NCBI RefSeq assembly: GCF_030536915.1
Contig: NZ_JAUNPC010000022.1
Coordinates: 3,219 to 37,063 of the forward strand
Direction of reading: 5' to 3'
DNA: 33,845 nt
Origin: Paracoccus sp. (in: a-proteobacteria)
GTDB taxonomy: Bacteria; Pseudomonadota; Alphaproteobacteria; Rhodobacterales; Rhodobacteraceae
The notes under the pieces were generated by a model. It did no database searches. It was not told the DNA's origin and saw only the letters and a list, made by a program, of their open reading frames with translations. The position numbers and the translations under genes were made by a program. How positions within the stretch are numbered: the stretch's first letter is position 1; each line of letters starts with the position of its first letter. Positions 21,775 through 30,772 of the stretch are shown in pieces.

Positions 21775-22590
21775 ATGACCAACCCCCCCCGCCCCGCCCG
21801 GCCGAAGAAACCCGCCTGGGTCATCGACAAGGAACGCGCGAAACGCGCCGCCGCGGCCGAGACGCTGTGGCTGTTCGGGTTGCACGCGGTCCGGGACGCG
21901 CTGATGAACCCTGCCCGCACCCGGTTGCGGCTGGTGCTGACGCGCAATGCCGCCGACCGGCTGGCCGATGCCCTCGCGGCTTCGGGAATGACGCCGGAAA
22001 TCGTCGATGCCCGCGTCTTCGACCGCGAAGTGCCGCTGGCCCCCGACAGCGTCCATCAGGGTGCTGCGGTCGAGGTCAGGCCGCTGGGCTGGGGCAGGCT
22101 GGCCGATGTCGCCACCAGGGGCCCCGAGGGCATCCGGCCGCTGGTCGTGGCGCTGGACCGGGTGACCGATCCGCACAATGTCGGCGCCATCCTGCGATCG
22201 GCCGAGGTCTTCGGGGCGCGGGCCGTCATCGCCACCGCCCGCCATGCCGCGCCGGAAACCGGGGCGCTGGCCAAGACGGCCTCGGGGGCGCTGGAACGCC
22301 AACCCTATCTGCGGGTCACGAACCTCGCCGAGGCGCTGATTGAACTGAAGGACATGGGCTATGTCGTCCTGGGTCTTGACGGCACGGGCGATGCGGCGCT
22401 GCCCGAGGCGCTGGCGGACCTGCGGGGCCGCGCGATCTGCCTTGTGCTGGGCGCCGAGGGACCGGGCTTGCGGGAAAAGACGCGGGAAACCTGCGACCGG
22501 GTGGTGCGGATACCTTCCGCCGCCGGCTTCGGGTCGCTCAACGTGTCGAATGCGGCGGCCATTGCGCTGTATGCCGCAAGCACAGGTTGA
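21775..22590 (+). CDS. rlmB: 23S rRNA Gm2251 2'-O-methyltransferase (TrmH/SpoU family)
   Basis: A 271-residue SPOUT methyltransferase of the RlmB type, expected to methylate the ribose of G2251 in the 23S rRNA P-loop using S-adenosylmethionine. The N-terminal substrate-binding domain (about 30-115) begins LWLFGLHAVRDAL. The three SPOUT motifs follow: TDPHNVGAILRSAEVFGA (Asn135, Arg141), LVLGAEGPGLRE (Glu228) and GSLNVSNAAAIALY (Asn256), which forms the trefoil knot. The first ~25 residues are basic and Pro-rich. ATG 21775 has AGGAG six bases upstream; the frame extends further but lacks another good start. It is divergent from tRNA-Tyr. Confidence 0.9.
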   Translation: MTNPPRPARPKKPAWVIDKERAKRAAAAETLWLFGLHAVRDALMNPARTRLRLVLTRNAADRLADALAASGMTPEIVDARVFDREVPLAPDSVHQGAAVEVRPLGWGRLADVATRGPEGIRPLVVALDRVTDPHNVGAILRSAEVFGARAVIATARHAAPETGALAKTASGALERQPYLRVTNLAEALIELKDMGYVVLGLDGTGDAALPEALADLRGRAICLVLGAEGPGLREKTRETCDRVVRIPSAAGFGSLNVSNAAAIALYAASTG

Positions 22591-22697
22591 TCGCGTCATG
22601 CGCGAGTGTTGCGGGGGGGCCGCACGGCTCGTCACGTTGCGGCGAGCCGGGGCGGCGCGGCGTTGCGCGGCGGCCATCGCGATGCGACATCGACCGC

Positions 22698-23192
22698 ATG
22701 TCCTTTGTCGATCGTCATTTCCAGCCCCGGCCTGCCCCCCTGCCCCGATCGGCTTTGCGGCGACCGCCGCGCCCTGCCCGGCCGCTTCTGGCGCTGCTTG
22801 CGGCCGCCGCCATGGCCGCCGCGCCGCTGGGCCCGGCGCAGGCGCAGGCGCTGGGCGGCATGGACGCGGTCAGCCTGCGCGACGCGGGCCGGGTCGTCGG
22901 CGGCGAGCCCTCGATCTCGACCCACTGGAAAGGGCATGAATGGCGCTTCGCCAATGAGGCCAACCGCGCCACCTTCGAGGCCAATCCCCGCGCCTATGCC
23001 CCCGGCTTCGGCGGCAACTGCCCCGTGGCCCTGTCGGAAGGAGAGCGCCGCCCCGGCCGGCCGGACCTGTTCGTCGTCATCGGCCAGACGCTTTACCTGA
23101 CCAGCTCGCCCCAAGCGCGACAGCAGCTTGGCGACGACCCGCATGGCGTGCTGGACCGCGCCGCCAGCCAGTGGAAACGCCTTGGCCGATAA
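22698..23192 (+). CDS. Secreted YHS-domain protein
   Basis: A 164-residue protein with a long N-terminal region carrying a basic stretch (residues about 19-28, LRRPPRPARP) and a hydrophobic core (LLALLAAAAMAAAPLG) ending in AQAQA, so it is probably exported. The remainder is a YHS-like domain (about 70-120): THWKGHEWRFANEANRATF, then NPRAYAPGFGGNCPVALSEG. These domains often bind metal or accompany copper proteins; here the single Cys and surrounding residues are only suggestive. ATG 22698 is chosen as the first start giving a signal peptide, although no strong ribosome-binding site precedes it. It is followed by a candidate small RNA. Confidence 0.8.
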   Translation: MSFVDRHFQPRPAPLPRSALRRPPRPARPLLALLAAAAMAAAPLGPAQAQALGGMDAVSLRDAGRVVGGEPSISTHWKGHEWRFANEANRATFEANPRAYAPGFGGNCPVALSEGERRPGRPDLFVVIGQTLYLTSSPQARQQLGDDPHGVLDRAASQWKRLGR

Positions 23193-23239
23193 ATCTTCAC
23201 GTTTTCGCGAGAAGGTTGGAACTTTGGCGGAATGATGCA

Positions 23240-23332
23240 CATTTACATCATGAACCTGACCACGGAACGGTCTCGTTCAGATCACTGTCCCTCGTTCCGC
23301 GACTTGCGCCCGGTTTCGACCGGGCGCTTTTT
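23240..23332 (+). ncRNA. Candidate small RNA or leader with UUCG terminator
   Basis: The stretch between the YHS gene and the CoA-binding protein gene has no reading frame of interest but carries two structures. CGGAACG (23263-23269) can pair with CGTTCCG (23293-23299), or GAACG (23265-23269) with CGTTC (23274-23278), so the two foldings exclude each other. The stretch then ends in a very strong intrinsic terminator. The 5' end is a guess; no clear promoter was found (a GGAAC at 23218 with a CATT 17 bases later resembles an ECF-type site only loosely). Confidence 0.4.
23306..23332 (+). terminator. Intrinsic terminator with UUCG tetraloop
   Basis: A perfect 9-bp stem, GCGCCCGGT (23306-23314) with ACCGGGCGC (23319-23327), closed by the extra-stable TTCG loop and followed by TTTTT (23328-23332). 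It ends 51 bases before the CoA-binding protein ATG, so it terminates either the YHS transcript or a separate small RNA. Confidence 0.85.
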
Positions 23333-23383
23333 CATTTCAAGCACCGCCTGTCAATGAAAACGGAAATCCGAAGGAAGCGCAGC

Positions 23384-23821
23384 ATGACCGCAGCCGAAAT
23401 AGCCCGGATCGCGTCCGAGACCCAGACCATTGCAATCGTTGGCCTGTCCCCCAAGCGCGAGCGGCCCAGCCATGGCGTCGCCCGCTTCCTGCAAGACATG
23501 GGCTACCGCATCGTCCCGGTGAATCCCGGCCATGCGGGCGAGACGATCCTGGGCGAGACGACCTATGGCTCGCTGTCCGAGATCCCCGAATCCCTTGCCG
23601 TGGACATGGTGGACATCTTCCGCCGGTCCGAATCCGTGCCTCCCGTCGTGGACGAGGCGCTGGCCTGCCTGCCGGGGCTGAAGACGGTCTGGATGCAGAT
23701 CGGCGTCATGCACGAGGGCGCCGCGGAAAAGGCCCGCGCCGCCGGGGTGACGGTGGTGCAGAACCGCTGCCCGGCGATCGACTTTCCGCGCGTCGGCGCG
23801 CGGGGTTCGCAGCGGGGCTGA
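23384..23821 (+). CDS. CoA-binding domain protein (YccU-like)
   Basis: A 145-residue protein with a Rossmann-type CoA-binding domain related to succinyl-CoA synthetase alpha. The nucleotide-binding region is IAIVGLSPKRERPSHGVARFL (about 16-36); the conserved middle YRIVPVNPGHAGETILGE and VDIFRRSESVPPVVDEAL follow, then VWMQIGVMHEGAAEKARAAG and the C-terminal NRCPAIDFPR. The family is widespread and its physiological role is not established; E. coli YccU is the usual comparison. ATG 23384 is chosen with AAGGAA seven bases upstream. It lies directly upstream of the leucine leader. Confidence 0.88.
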   Translation: MTAAEIARIASETQTIAIVGLSPKRERPSHGVARFLQDMGYRIVPVNPGHAGETILGETTYGSLSEIPESLAVDMVDIFRRSESVPPVVDEALACLPGLKTVWMQIGVMHEGAAEKARAAGVTVVQNRCPAIDFPRVGARGSQRG

Positions 23822-23836
23822 GGCGAAAAGTCGCGC

Positions 23837-23871
23837 TTGCCCCTTTTCAACCGCGAAGGGGCGGGTATAGT
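23837..23871 (+). promoter_or_regulatory. Probable promoter of the leu leader
   Basis: TATAGT at 23866-23871 is a good -10 box, seven bases before the leader ATG. The -35 is unclear: TTTTCA (23844-23849) gives a 16-bp spacer, while the better TTGCCC (23837-23842) is 23 bp away. A 6-bp inverted repeat, CCCCTT/AAGGGG (23840-23861), lies over the spacer and could be a weak terminator of the previous gene or an operator. Confidence 0.5.
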
Positions 23872-23878
23872 CGCCGCC

Positions 23879-23983
23879 ATGACGCGGATCATGCCCATGG
23901 CCACGACGATCGACGCAGGCACCCAGCCGGGTGCCCGTTTCGTCGTGAATCTCCGCGGTCTGCTGCTTCTTACGCTGCGCTGA
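23879..23983 (+). CDS. leuL: leu leader peptide
   Basis: A 34-codon open frame ending 73 bases before leuA. Six of its last ten residues are Leu (25, 28-31, 33), with four consecutive Leu codons (CTG CTG CTT CTT), the hallmark of a ribosome-mediated leucine attenuator. The ATG has no ribosome-binding site but lies seven bases after a -10 box, so it should be translated as a leaderless message, as is known for the trp leader of Sinorhizobium. In-frame ATGs at 23891 and 23897 are possible alternative starts. Mutually exclusive hairpins follow directly. Confidence 0.75.
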   Translation: MTRIMPMATTIDAGTQPGARFVVNLRGLLLLTLR

Positions 23984-24034
23984 GCGGGTCCGCCGGGCCG
24001 CCGCTCAGTCAAGCGCAGCGCCCGGCTTCTTCCC
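23974..24034 (+). promoter_or_regulatory. Leucine attenuator (antiterminator and terminator folds)
   Basis: Fold 1 pairs GCTGCGC (23974-23980) with GCGCAGC (24013-24019) and TGAGCGG (23981-23987) with CCGCTCA (24001-24007). Fold 2 pairs GCCGGGC (23992-23998) with GCCCGGC (24020-24026) around an inner CGCT/AGCG stem (24002-24005 with 24012-24015), and runs into TTCTTCCC, a terminator-like tail. The folds share 24001-24015 and exclude each other. A ribosome waiting at the Leu codons would affect the 5' arm of fold 1. Confidence 0.65.
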
Positions 24035-24056
24035 ACGACAGCCAGAAAGAAGCACC

Positions 24057-25637
24057 ATGACCACCACCACCACCCGCGACCCCGACCGCGTCATCATCTT
24101 CGACACCACCCTGCGCGACGGCGAGCAGTCGCCCGGCGCCACCATGTCCCATGCCGAAAAGCTGGAAATCGCCCAGATGCTGGACGAGATGGGCGTGGAC
24201 GTGATCGAGGCGGGCTTCCCCATCGCATCCGAGGGCGACTTCGCCGCTGTCAGCGAGATCGCGAAGCAGGCCCAGACCTCGGTCATCTGCGGGCTGGCCC
24301 GCGCCCAGATCCCCGACATCGACCGCGCCTGGGCGGCGGTGCGCCACGCGCGCAGGCCGCGCATCCACACCTTCATCGGCACCTCGCCGCTGCACCGCGC
24401 CATCCCGAACCTGACGATGGACGAGATGGCCGACCGCATCCACCAGACGGTGACGCACGCCCGCAACCTTTGCGAGGACGTGCAGTGGTCGCCGATGGAT
24501 GCCACGCGGACGGAACACGACTATCTCTGCCGCGTGGTGGAAATCGCCATCAAGGCCGGGGCCACCACGATCAACATCCCCGATACCGTGGGCTACACCG
24601 CGCCGCGCGAATCGGCCGCGCTGATCCGCATGCTGCTGGAACGGGTGCCGGGCGCCGACAGCGTGATCTTCGCCACCCACTGCCACGACGATCTGGGCAT
24701 GGCGACCGCGAACAGCCTTGCCGCGGTCGAGGCGGGCGCGCGGCAGATCGAATGCACGATCAACGGCCTGGGCGAGCGCGCGGGCAACACCGCGCTGGAA
24801 GAGGTCGTGATGGCGATGAAGGTCCGCCACGACATCATGCCCTTCACCACCGGGATCGACACCAGGAAGATCATGGGCATCTCGCGCCGCGTGGCGCAGG
24901 TCTCGGGGTTCCCGGTGCAGTTCAACAAGGCCATCGTCGGCAAGAACGCCTTTCTGCACGAATCCGGCATCCATCAGGACGGCGTGCTGAAGAACGTCGA
25001 GACCTTCGAGATCATGAAGCCCGCCGACATCGGGCTGAACGAGACCAACATCGCCATGGGCAAGCATTCGGGCCGCGCCGCGCTGCGCGCCAAGCTGGCC
25101 GACCTCGGCTATGACATCAGCGCCAACCAGTTGAACGACGTCTTCGTGCGCTTCAAGGACCTCGCCGACCGCAAGAAAGAGGTCTATGACGACGACCTCG
25201 TCGCGCTGATGCAGGACAGCAGCGCCAACACCGACAGCGACTACCTGCAGGTGAAGAAGCTGCGCGTGGTCTGCGGCGGGGGAGAGCCCGCGATGGCGAC
25301 CCTGACCATGGTCGTGGGCGACGAAGAACGGACCGAGGAACGGCAGGGCGACGGCCCCGTGGACGCGGCCTTCAACGCGGTGGACGCGATGTTCGACCAT
25401 CACGCGACGCTGCAGCTCTACCAGGTCCATGCGGTGACCGAAGGCACCGACGCCCAAGCCACCGTCAGCGTGCGGATGGAGGAGGACGGCCGCATCGCGA
25501 CCGGGCAGGCGGCGGACACCGACACGATCCTCGCCAGCGCGAAAGCCTATGTCGGCGCGCTGAACCGGCTGAAGGTGCGGCGCGAAAAGACCGCGCCCGA
25601 CGCCGACACCAAGGCCGTCAGCATGTATTCCCACTGA
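24057..25637 (+). CDS. leuA: 2-isopropylmalate synthase
   Basis: A 526-residue LeuA, which condenses acetyl-CoA with 2-oxoisovalerate, the committed step of leucine synthesis. The TIM-barrel catalytic domain (about 10-285) has the signature FDTTLRDGEQSPGA (15-28, with catalytic Arg20 and metal ligand Asp21) and the metal ligands His208 and His210 in ATHCHDDLG. NGLGERAGN is also diagnostic. A linker follows, with HESGIHQDG conserved, and the C-terminal LeuA allosteric domain (about 400-515) binds leucine for feedback inhibition. The upstream leader peptide and attenuator give a second level of leucine control. ATG 24057 has a weak AGAAAG upstream. It ends in a terminator at 25645. Confidence 0.97.
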   Translation: MTTTTTRDPDRVIIFDTTLRDGEQSPGATMSHAEKLEIAQMLDEMGVDVIEAGFPIASEGDFAAVSEIAKQAQTSVICGLARAQIPDIDRAWAAVRHARRPRIHTFIGTSPLHRAIPNLTMDEMADRIHQTVTHARNLCEDVQWSPMDATRTEHDYLCRVVEIAIKAGATTINIPDTVGYTAPRESAALIRMLLERVPGADSVIFATHCHDDLGMATANSLAAVEAGARQIECTINGLGERAGNTALEEVVMAMKVRHDIMPFTTGIDTRKIMGISRRVAQVSGFPVQFNKAIVGKNAFLHESGIHQDGVLKNVETFEIMKPADIGLNETNIAMGKHSGRAALRAKLADLGYDISANQLNDVFVRFKDLADRKKEVYDDDLVALMQDSSANTDSDYLQVKKLRVVCGGGEPAMATLTMVVGDEERTEERQGDGPVDAAFNAVDAMFDHHATLQLYQVHAVTEGTDAQATVSVRMEEDGRIATGQAADTDTILASAKAYVGALNRLKVRREKTAPDADTKAVSMYSH

Positions 25638-25644
25638 ACCGGAC

Positions 25645-25668
25645 GGGGCGGCGCTGGCCGCCCCTTTT
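25645..25668 (+). terminator. leuA terminator
   Basis: GGGGCGGC (25645-25652) pairs over 8 bp with GCCGCCCC (25657-25664), loop GCTG, followed by TTTT (25665-25668). It touches the stop codon of the convergent rhodanese gene. Confidence 0.9.
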
Positions 25669-26045
25669 CATTTCTCGGTTTCCATCCCGGCATCGGCCGC
25701 CTGCTGAAAGCCGCCCAGGTTGTAGACGCTGTGATAGCCCATCTCGCTCAGCGTCTGCCCGGCCAAGGCCGCGCGCCCGCCCGAACCGCAATACAGGACC
25801 ACCGGGCGCGACGGGTCGAAGGCCGGGTCGTGGTACTTGCTGTCCCGGTCGGCCCGGAACTCCAGCATCCCGCGGGACACTGCCGCCGCGCCCTTCAGCC
25901 TGCCGGTCCTGTCGATCTCGGCCGAGTCGCGCAGATCGACCAGCAGCGCGTTTTCCTGCTCGACCAGCCGCCGGGCCTCGGCGGTGTCCACCTTTGGCAC
26001 GATGGCATTCGCCGCGTCGAGCATCTGTTGCACCGTCTTCGCCAT
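25668..26045 (-). CDS. Rhodanese-like domain protein
   Basis: A 125-residue single-domain rhodanese-like protein, expected to carry sulfur as a cysteine persulfide. The active-site loop is VVLYCGSGGRAALAG with Cys86; the preceding domain shows ALLVDLRDSAEI and KGAAAVSRGMLEF, the typical N-terminal landmarks. No signal peptide is present, so it should be cytoplasmic. ATG 26045 has GGAGAGG about five bases upstream. The longer frame upstream starts in a basic low-complexity stretch and is rejected. The gene is convergent with leuA and divergent from mreB, so the 189 bp to mreB should hold promoters for both. Confidence 0.9.
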   Translation of the reverse strand: MAKTVQQMLDAANAIVPKVDTAEARRLVEQENALLVDLRDSAEIDRTGRLKGAAAVSRGMLEFRADRDSKYHDPAFDPSRPVVLYCGSGGRAALAGQTLSEMGYHSVYNLGGFQQAADAGMETEK

Positions 26046-26087
26046 GCGTCCTCTCCTTCGTGTTGGACCCCGTGGGGGACAGCCTAG

Positions 26088-27269
<1,182 letters not shown>

Positions 27270-27279
27270 GGCGGCCTGA

Positions 27280-28266
27280 ATGGCCCGCCGCGGCTATGAC
27301 TATGCCAAGCCGGTGCGCCGCATCCTCGTGGCGCTTCTGGTCATGGTGCTGATGGCGGTCTTCGTCTTCTGGCGCATCGACAGCCCGCGCGCGGAACGGA
27401 TGCGCGCGGCCGTCGTGGACCGTTTCCTGCCCTCGATGGACTGGGCGATGGCGCCGGTCACCGCGGCCAGCCGCATGGCCGCGAGCTTCCAGTCCTACCA
27501 GCGGCTATACGAGCAGAACCAGGAACTGCGGCGCGAGTTGCAGCGGATGAGCGCCTGGAAAGAGGCCGCCGTCCAGCTGGAACAGGAAAACGCCAAGCTG
27601 CTGGCGCAGAACAACGTCCGGCTGGACCCGGCGCTGACGGGGGTTTCGGGCGTGGTGCTGGCCGACAGCGGCACCGCCTTCCGCCAGTCGGTGCTGCTGA
27701 ACCGCGGGGCGCGCGACGGCATCCTGGAAGGCTGGGCCACGATGGACGGGCTGGGCCTTGTCGGCCGCATCTCGGGCGTGGGGGAAACCACCAGCCGGGT
27801 GATGCTGCTGACCGACCCCTCCTCGCGCCTGCCGGTGACGATCCAGCCTGCGGGGCAGCGGGCGCTGCTGACGGGGGACAACACCGCCCTGCCCTATCTG
27901 GATTTCATGGAAAGCCCGGAAAACATCCGCCCCGGCGACCGCGTGATCACATCCGGCGACGGTGGGCTGTTCCCGCCGGGGCTGCTGGTCGGGCAGGCGG
28001 TCCAGACCTCGGACCGGCGGATGCGGGTGCGGCTGGCGGCGGATTACGGCCGGCTGGAGTTCCTGCGCGTGCTGCGCAGCCACCCGGCTGAGCAACTGGT
28101 GGACAGCGGCGTGCTGATCCTGCCGCCCGAGGGCCGGATGATCGGCCCGCAAATGCCGCAACCTGCCCCCACCCCCACCGACCAGGCCGCCGCGCTGGCG
28201 ACCGCCCCAGCCCCTGCCCTGTCGCCCGCGCCTCAGGCCGACCGCGAAGCGCAAGCAAGCGACTGA
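27280..28266 (+). CDS. mreC: Rod shape-determining protein MreC
   Basis: A 328-residue bitopic inner-membrane protein that links MreB to the periplasmic penicillin-binding proteins. A single membrane segment (about 10-30, ILVALLVMVLMAVFVFW) is followed by a coiled coil (about 65-110, LYEQNQELRRELQRMSAWKE) and the periplasmic beta-domains (ALTGVSGVVLADSG through PGDRVITSGDGGLFPPGLLVGQ). The C-terminus is a Pro/Ala-rich tail of about 50 residues that is likely disordered. It starts 10 bases after mreB. Confidence 0.95.
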   Translation: MARRGYDYAKPVRRILVALLVMVLMAVFVFWRIDSPRAERMRAAVVDRFLPSMDWAMAPVTAASRMAASFQSYQRLYEQNQELRRELQRMSAWKEAAVQLEQENAKLLAQNNVRLDPALTGVSGVVLADSGTAFRQSVLLNRGARDGILEGWATMDGLGLVGRISGVGETTSRVMLLTDPSSRLPVTIQPAGQRALLTGDNTALPYLDFMESPENIRPGDRVITSGDGGLFPPGLLVGQAVQTSDRRMRVRLAADYGRLEFLRVLRSHPAEQLVDSGVLILPPEGRMIGPQMPQPAPTPTDQAAALATAPAPALSPAPQADREAQASD

Positions 28267-28269
28267 GCC

Positions 28270-28809
28270 ATGCCGGTCCCCTATCGCCACCGCCAGCTTC
28301 TGGGCCTGACCCTGTATCTGCTAACCTCGCTTGCGCTGATCGTCGTGGCGCTGCTGCCGCTTGCGCCCGGCCGGATCGGCTGGCCGGGGCCGGACTGGCT
28401 ACTCGCCCTGACCTTTGTCTGGGTGCTGCGGCGTCCCGCGCAGGTGCCCGTGCTGGCGGTCGCCGCGGTCATGCTGATTGCCGACATCCTGACCCTGCAG
28501 CCCCCCGGCCTTGGCGCGGCCCTTGCCGTGATGGCCACCGAAGTCGCGCGGCAGCGACAGCAGCGTTGGCGCGACCAGGGATTTCTGGTTGAATGGCTGC
28601 GTGTGGCGATGCTGATGGGTCTGATGGTGCTGGCCGAGCGGGTGATCCGTACCGTGTTCCTTGTCCCCCCGACACTGGCGCCGCTGCCGCCGGCGGGGCA
28701 GGATCTTCTGCGCCTGATCGCCACGATCGGGGCTTATCCCCTTGTCGCAGCAGGGCTGTCGGTGCTCGGGCTGCGCCGCAATCGGCACGACGCCTTTGAA
28801 CCTGCCTGA
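28270..28809 (+). CDS. mreD: Rod shape-determining protein MreD
   Basis: A 179-residue polytopic membrane protein, the third core component of the elongasome. Several hydrophobic segments are visible (LTLYLLTSLALIVVALLPLA, WLLALTFVWVL, VLAVAAVMLIADIL, VAMLMGLMVLAERVI, IATIGAYPLVAAGLSVLGL). Sequence conservation in this family is low, so assignment rests on hydrophobic profile, size and position between mreC and mrdA. It begins three bases after the mreC stop. Confidence 0.9.
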   Translation: MPVPYRHRQLLGLTLYLLTSLALIVVALLPLAPGRIGWPGPDWLLALTFVWVLRRPAQVPVLAVAAVMLIADILTLQPPGLGAALAVMATEVARQRQQRWRDQGFLVEWLRVAMLMGLMVLAERVIRTVFLVPPTLAPLPPAGQDLLRLIATIGAYPLVAAGLSVLGLRRNRHDAFEPA

Positions 28810-28812
28810 GCC

Positions 28813-30762
28813 ATGAAGAAATCCGCCCGCGACATTTCCGACAGCAGCAGCAGCATCCGCCGCCGCGCCCTGATGCTGGGCGCGATCCAGGCCGCCGTGG
28901 TGGCGACGCTGGGCTGGCGGCTGAAGACGATGCAACTGGACCGCGCCGACGAGTTCCGGCTGCTGTCCGACGGCAACTCGATCAAGATCCGGCTGCTGCC
29001 GCCCGCGCGCGGGCTGATCCACGACCGCAACGGCATCGTCATCGCCGGGAACGAGGCCAATTACCGCGCCACCATCACGAAAGAAGAGGCGGGCGACCCC
29101 GCAATGGTGCTTGCCCGGCTGCGGCAGCTTGTGCCGATGACCGACACGGCAGTGGCCGCGCTACTGACGGAAATCGACAAGCGCAGCGCCATCACCCCCG
29201 TGATCGTCGCCGACCGCCTGACGTGGGACCAGTTCGCATCCATCGCCGTCAACGCCCCTGCCCTGCCCGGCGTCACGCCCGAGGCCGGCCTGTCGCGCAA
29301 CTACCCGCGCGCCGGCGATTTCGCCCATGTGCTGGGCTATGTCGGTCCCGTGTCCGACTATGACCTGTCCAAGATGGAAAACCCCGACCCCGTGCTGATG
29401 CTGCCCGAGTTCCAACTGGGCAAGCTGGGCGTCGAGGCCAAGCTGGAGGACCGGCTGCGCGGCAAGGCCGGCACCCGCCGGGTCGAGGTCAACAGCGCCG
29501 GCCGCGAGATGCGCGAGTTGGAACGGATCGAGGGCCAGCAGGGCGAGACGGTGCAGATGACGCTGGACGCGGGGTTGCAGAACTTCGCTGTCCAGCGGCT
29601 GGGCGAGGAAAGCGCCGCCGCCGTGGTGATGGACGTGCGGAACGGCGACATCCTCGCCAGCGCATCGTCGCCGGTCTTCGACCCCAACCTGTTCGTGCGG
29701 GGGATTTCCGGCGCCGACTACAGGGCGCTGATGGAACATGACCACCGCCCGCTGGCCGACAAGACCGTGCAGGGGGTCTATCCGCCCGGCTCGACCTTCA
29801 AGATGGTGACGCTGCTGGCGGGGCTGGAATCGGGGCTGATCAATGCGGGCACCCGCTTTCACTGTCCCGGCCACACGACGGTCGCGGGCCGCCGCTTTCA
29901 CTGCTGGAGCAGGGGCGGCCATGGCTCGGTCGCGGCGGTGGCCAGCCTCGAACGCTCATGCGACGTGTATTACTATGAACTGGCGCAGAAGATCGGGATC
30001 GAGCGCATCGCCGCCATGGCGCGGCGGCTGGGGATCGGGGTGCGGCATGAGCTGCCCATGTCCGCCATTGCCGAAGGCATCGCCCCCGACCGCGCCTGGA
30101 AGCGGGCGCGCCACGGCCAGGAATGGCATGTCGGCGACAGCATCAACGCCTCGATCGGGCAGGGCTATGTGCTGGCCTCGCCCCTGCAGCTTGCGGTGAT
30201 GACCGCACGGGTCGCCACGGGGCTGGAGGTCAGGCCGCGCCTCGTCCGCGCCGTGGAAGGCGTGGTCGCCCCCGATCCGGTCTTTGCCGACCTAGGGCTG
30301 TCGCCGGCGCATCTGACCACGGCCCGTGCGGGGATGGACGCGGTGATGAACGGCGGCAGCGGCACGGCCGCGCGGGCCCGCATCCACCGGGCGGAATGGC
30401 GGATGGCGGGCAAGACCGGCACCAGCCAGGTCCGCAACATCACCGCCGCCGAACGCGCCCGCGGCGTCATCCGCAACGACCAGTTGCCCTGGAACCGCCG
30501 CGACCATGCGCTGTTCGTCTGCTACGCCCCCGTTGATGCCCCGCGCTATGCGGTGTCGGTCGTGGTGGAACATGGCGGCGGCGGATCTGCGGTGGCGGCG
30601 CCCATCGCGCGGGACATCCTGCTTTACGCGCTGGCGGGCGGGTTGCCGCCGCTGGACGCCTATCCGCCCGGCCAGCGCGACGGGATCGCCGAGATGCTGG
30701 GCCGGATGCGGCTAGCGCCCTCGCCTGTCGCGCAGGCGGGCCCCGGGCGGGCGCGGGCATGA
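28813..30762 (+). CDS. mrdA: Penicillin-binding protein 2 (peptidoglycan D,D-transpeptidase)
   Basis: A 649-residue class B PBP that cross-links peptidoglycan during elongation, working with RodA. An N-terminal membrane anchor (about 19-36) is followed by the pedestal/dimerisation domain (PPARGLIHDRNG, SRNYPRAGDFAHVLGYVG). The transpeptidase domain has STFK with nucleophile Ser327, the second motif SCD (382-384; usually SxN or SxD), and KTGT (534-537). The last ~40 residues are a variable tail. It starts three bases after mreD and ends 10 bases before rodA. Confidence 0.96.
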   Translation: MKKSARDISDSSSSIRRRALMLGAIQAAVVATLGWRLKTMQLDRADEFRLLSDGNSIKIRLLPPARGLIHDRNGIVIAGNEANYRATITKEEAGDPAMVLARLRQLVPMTDTAVAALLTEIDKRSAITPVIVADRLTWDQFASIAVNAPALPGVTPEAGLSRNYPRAGDFAHVLGYVGPVSDYDLSKMENPDPVLMLPEFQLGKLGVEAKLEDRLRGKAGTRRVEVNSAGREMRELERIEGQQGETVQMTLDAGLQNFAVQRLGEESAAAVVMDVRNGDILASASSPVFDPNLFVRGISGADYRALMEHDHRPLADKTVQGVYPPGSTFKMVTLLAGLESGLINAGTRFHCPGHTTVAGRRFHCWSRGGHGSVAAVASLERSCDVYYYELAQKIGIERIAAMARRLGIGVRHELPMSAIAEGIAPDRAWKRARHGQEWHVGDSINASIGQGYVLASPLQLAVMTARVATGLEVRPRLVRAVEGVVAPDPVFADLGLSPAHLTTARAGMDAVMNGGSGTAARARIHRAEWRMAGKTGTSQVRNITAAERARGVIRNDQLPWNRRDHALFVCYAPVDAPRYAVSVVVEHGGGGSAVAAPIARDILLYALAGGLPPLDAYPPGQRDGIAEMLGRMRLAPSPVAQAGPGRARA

Positions 30763-30772
30763 GGTGGGCGGA

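Noticed and set aside
24009-25634. 541-codon minus-strand open frame opposite leuA
   Set aside because: Shadow of leuA; composition dominated by His, Gly, Val and Asp from reversed codons, no recognisable domain.
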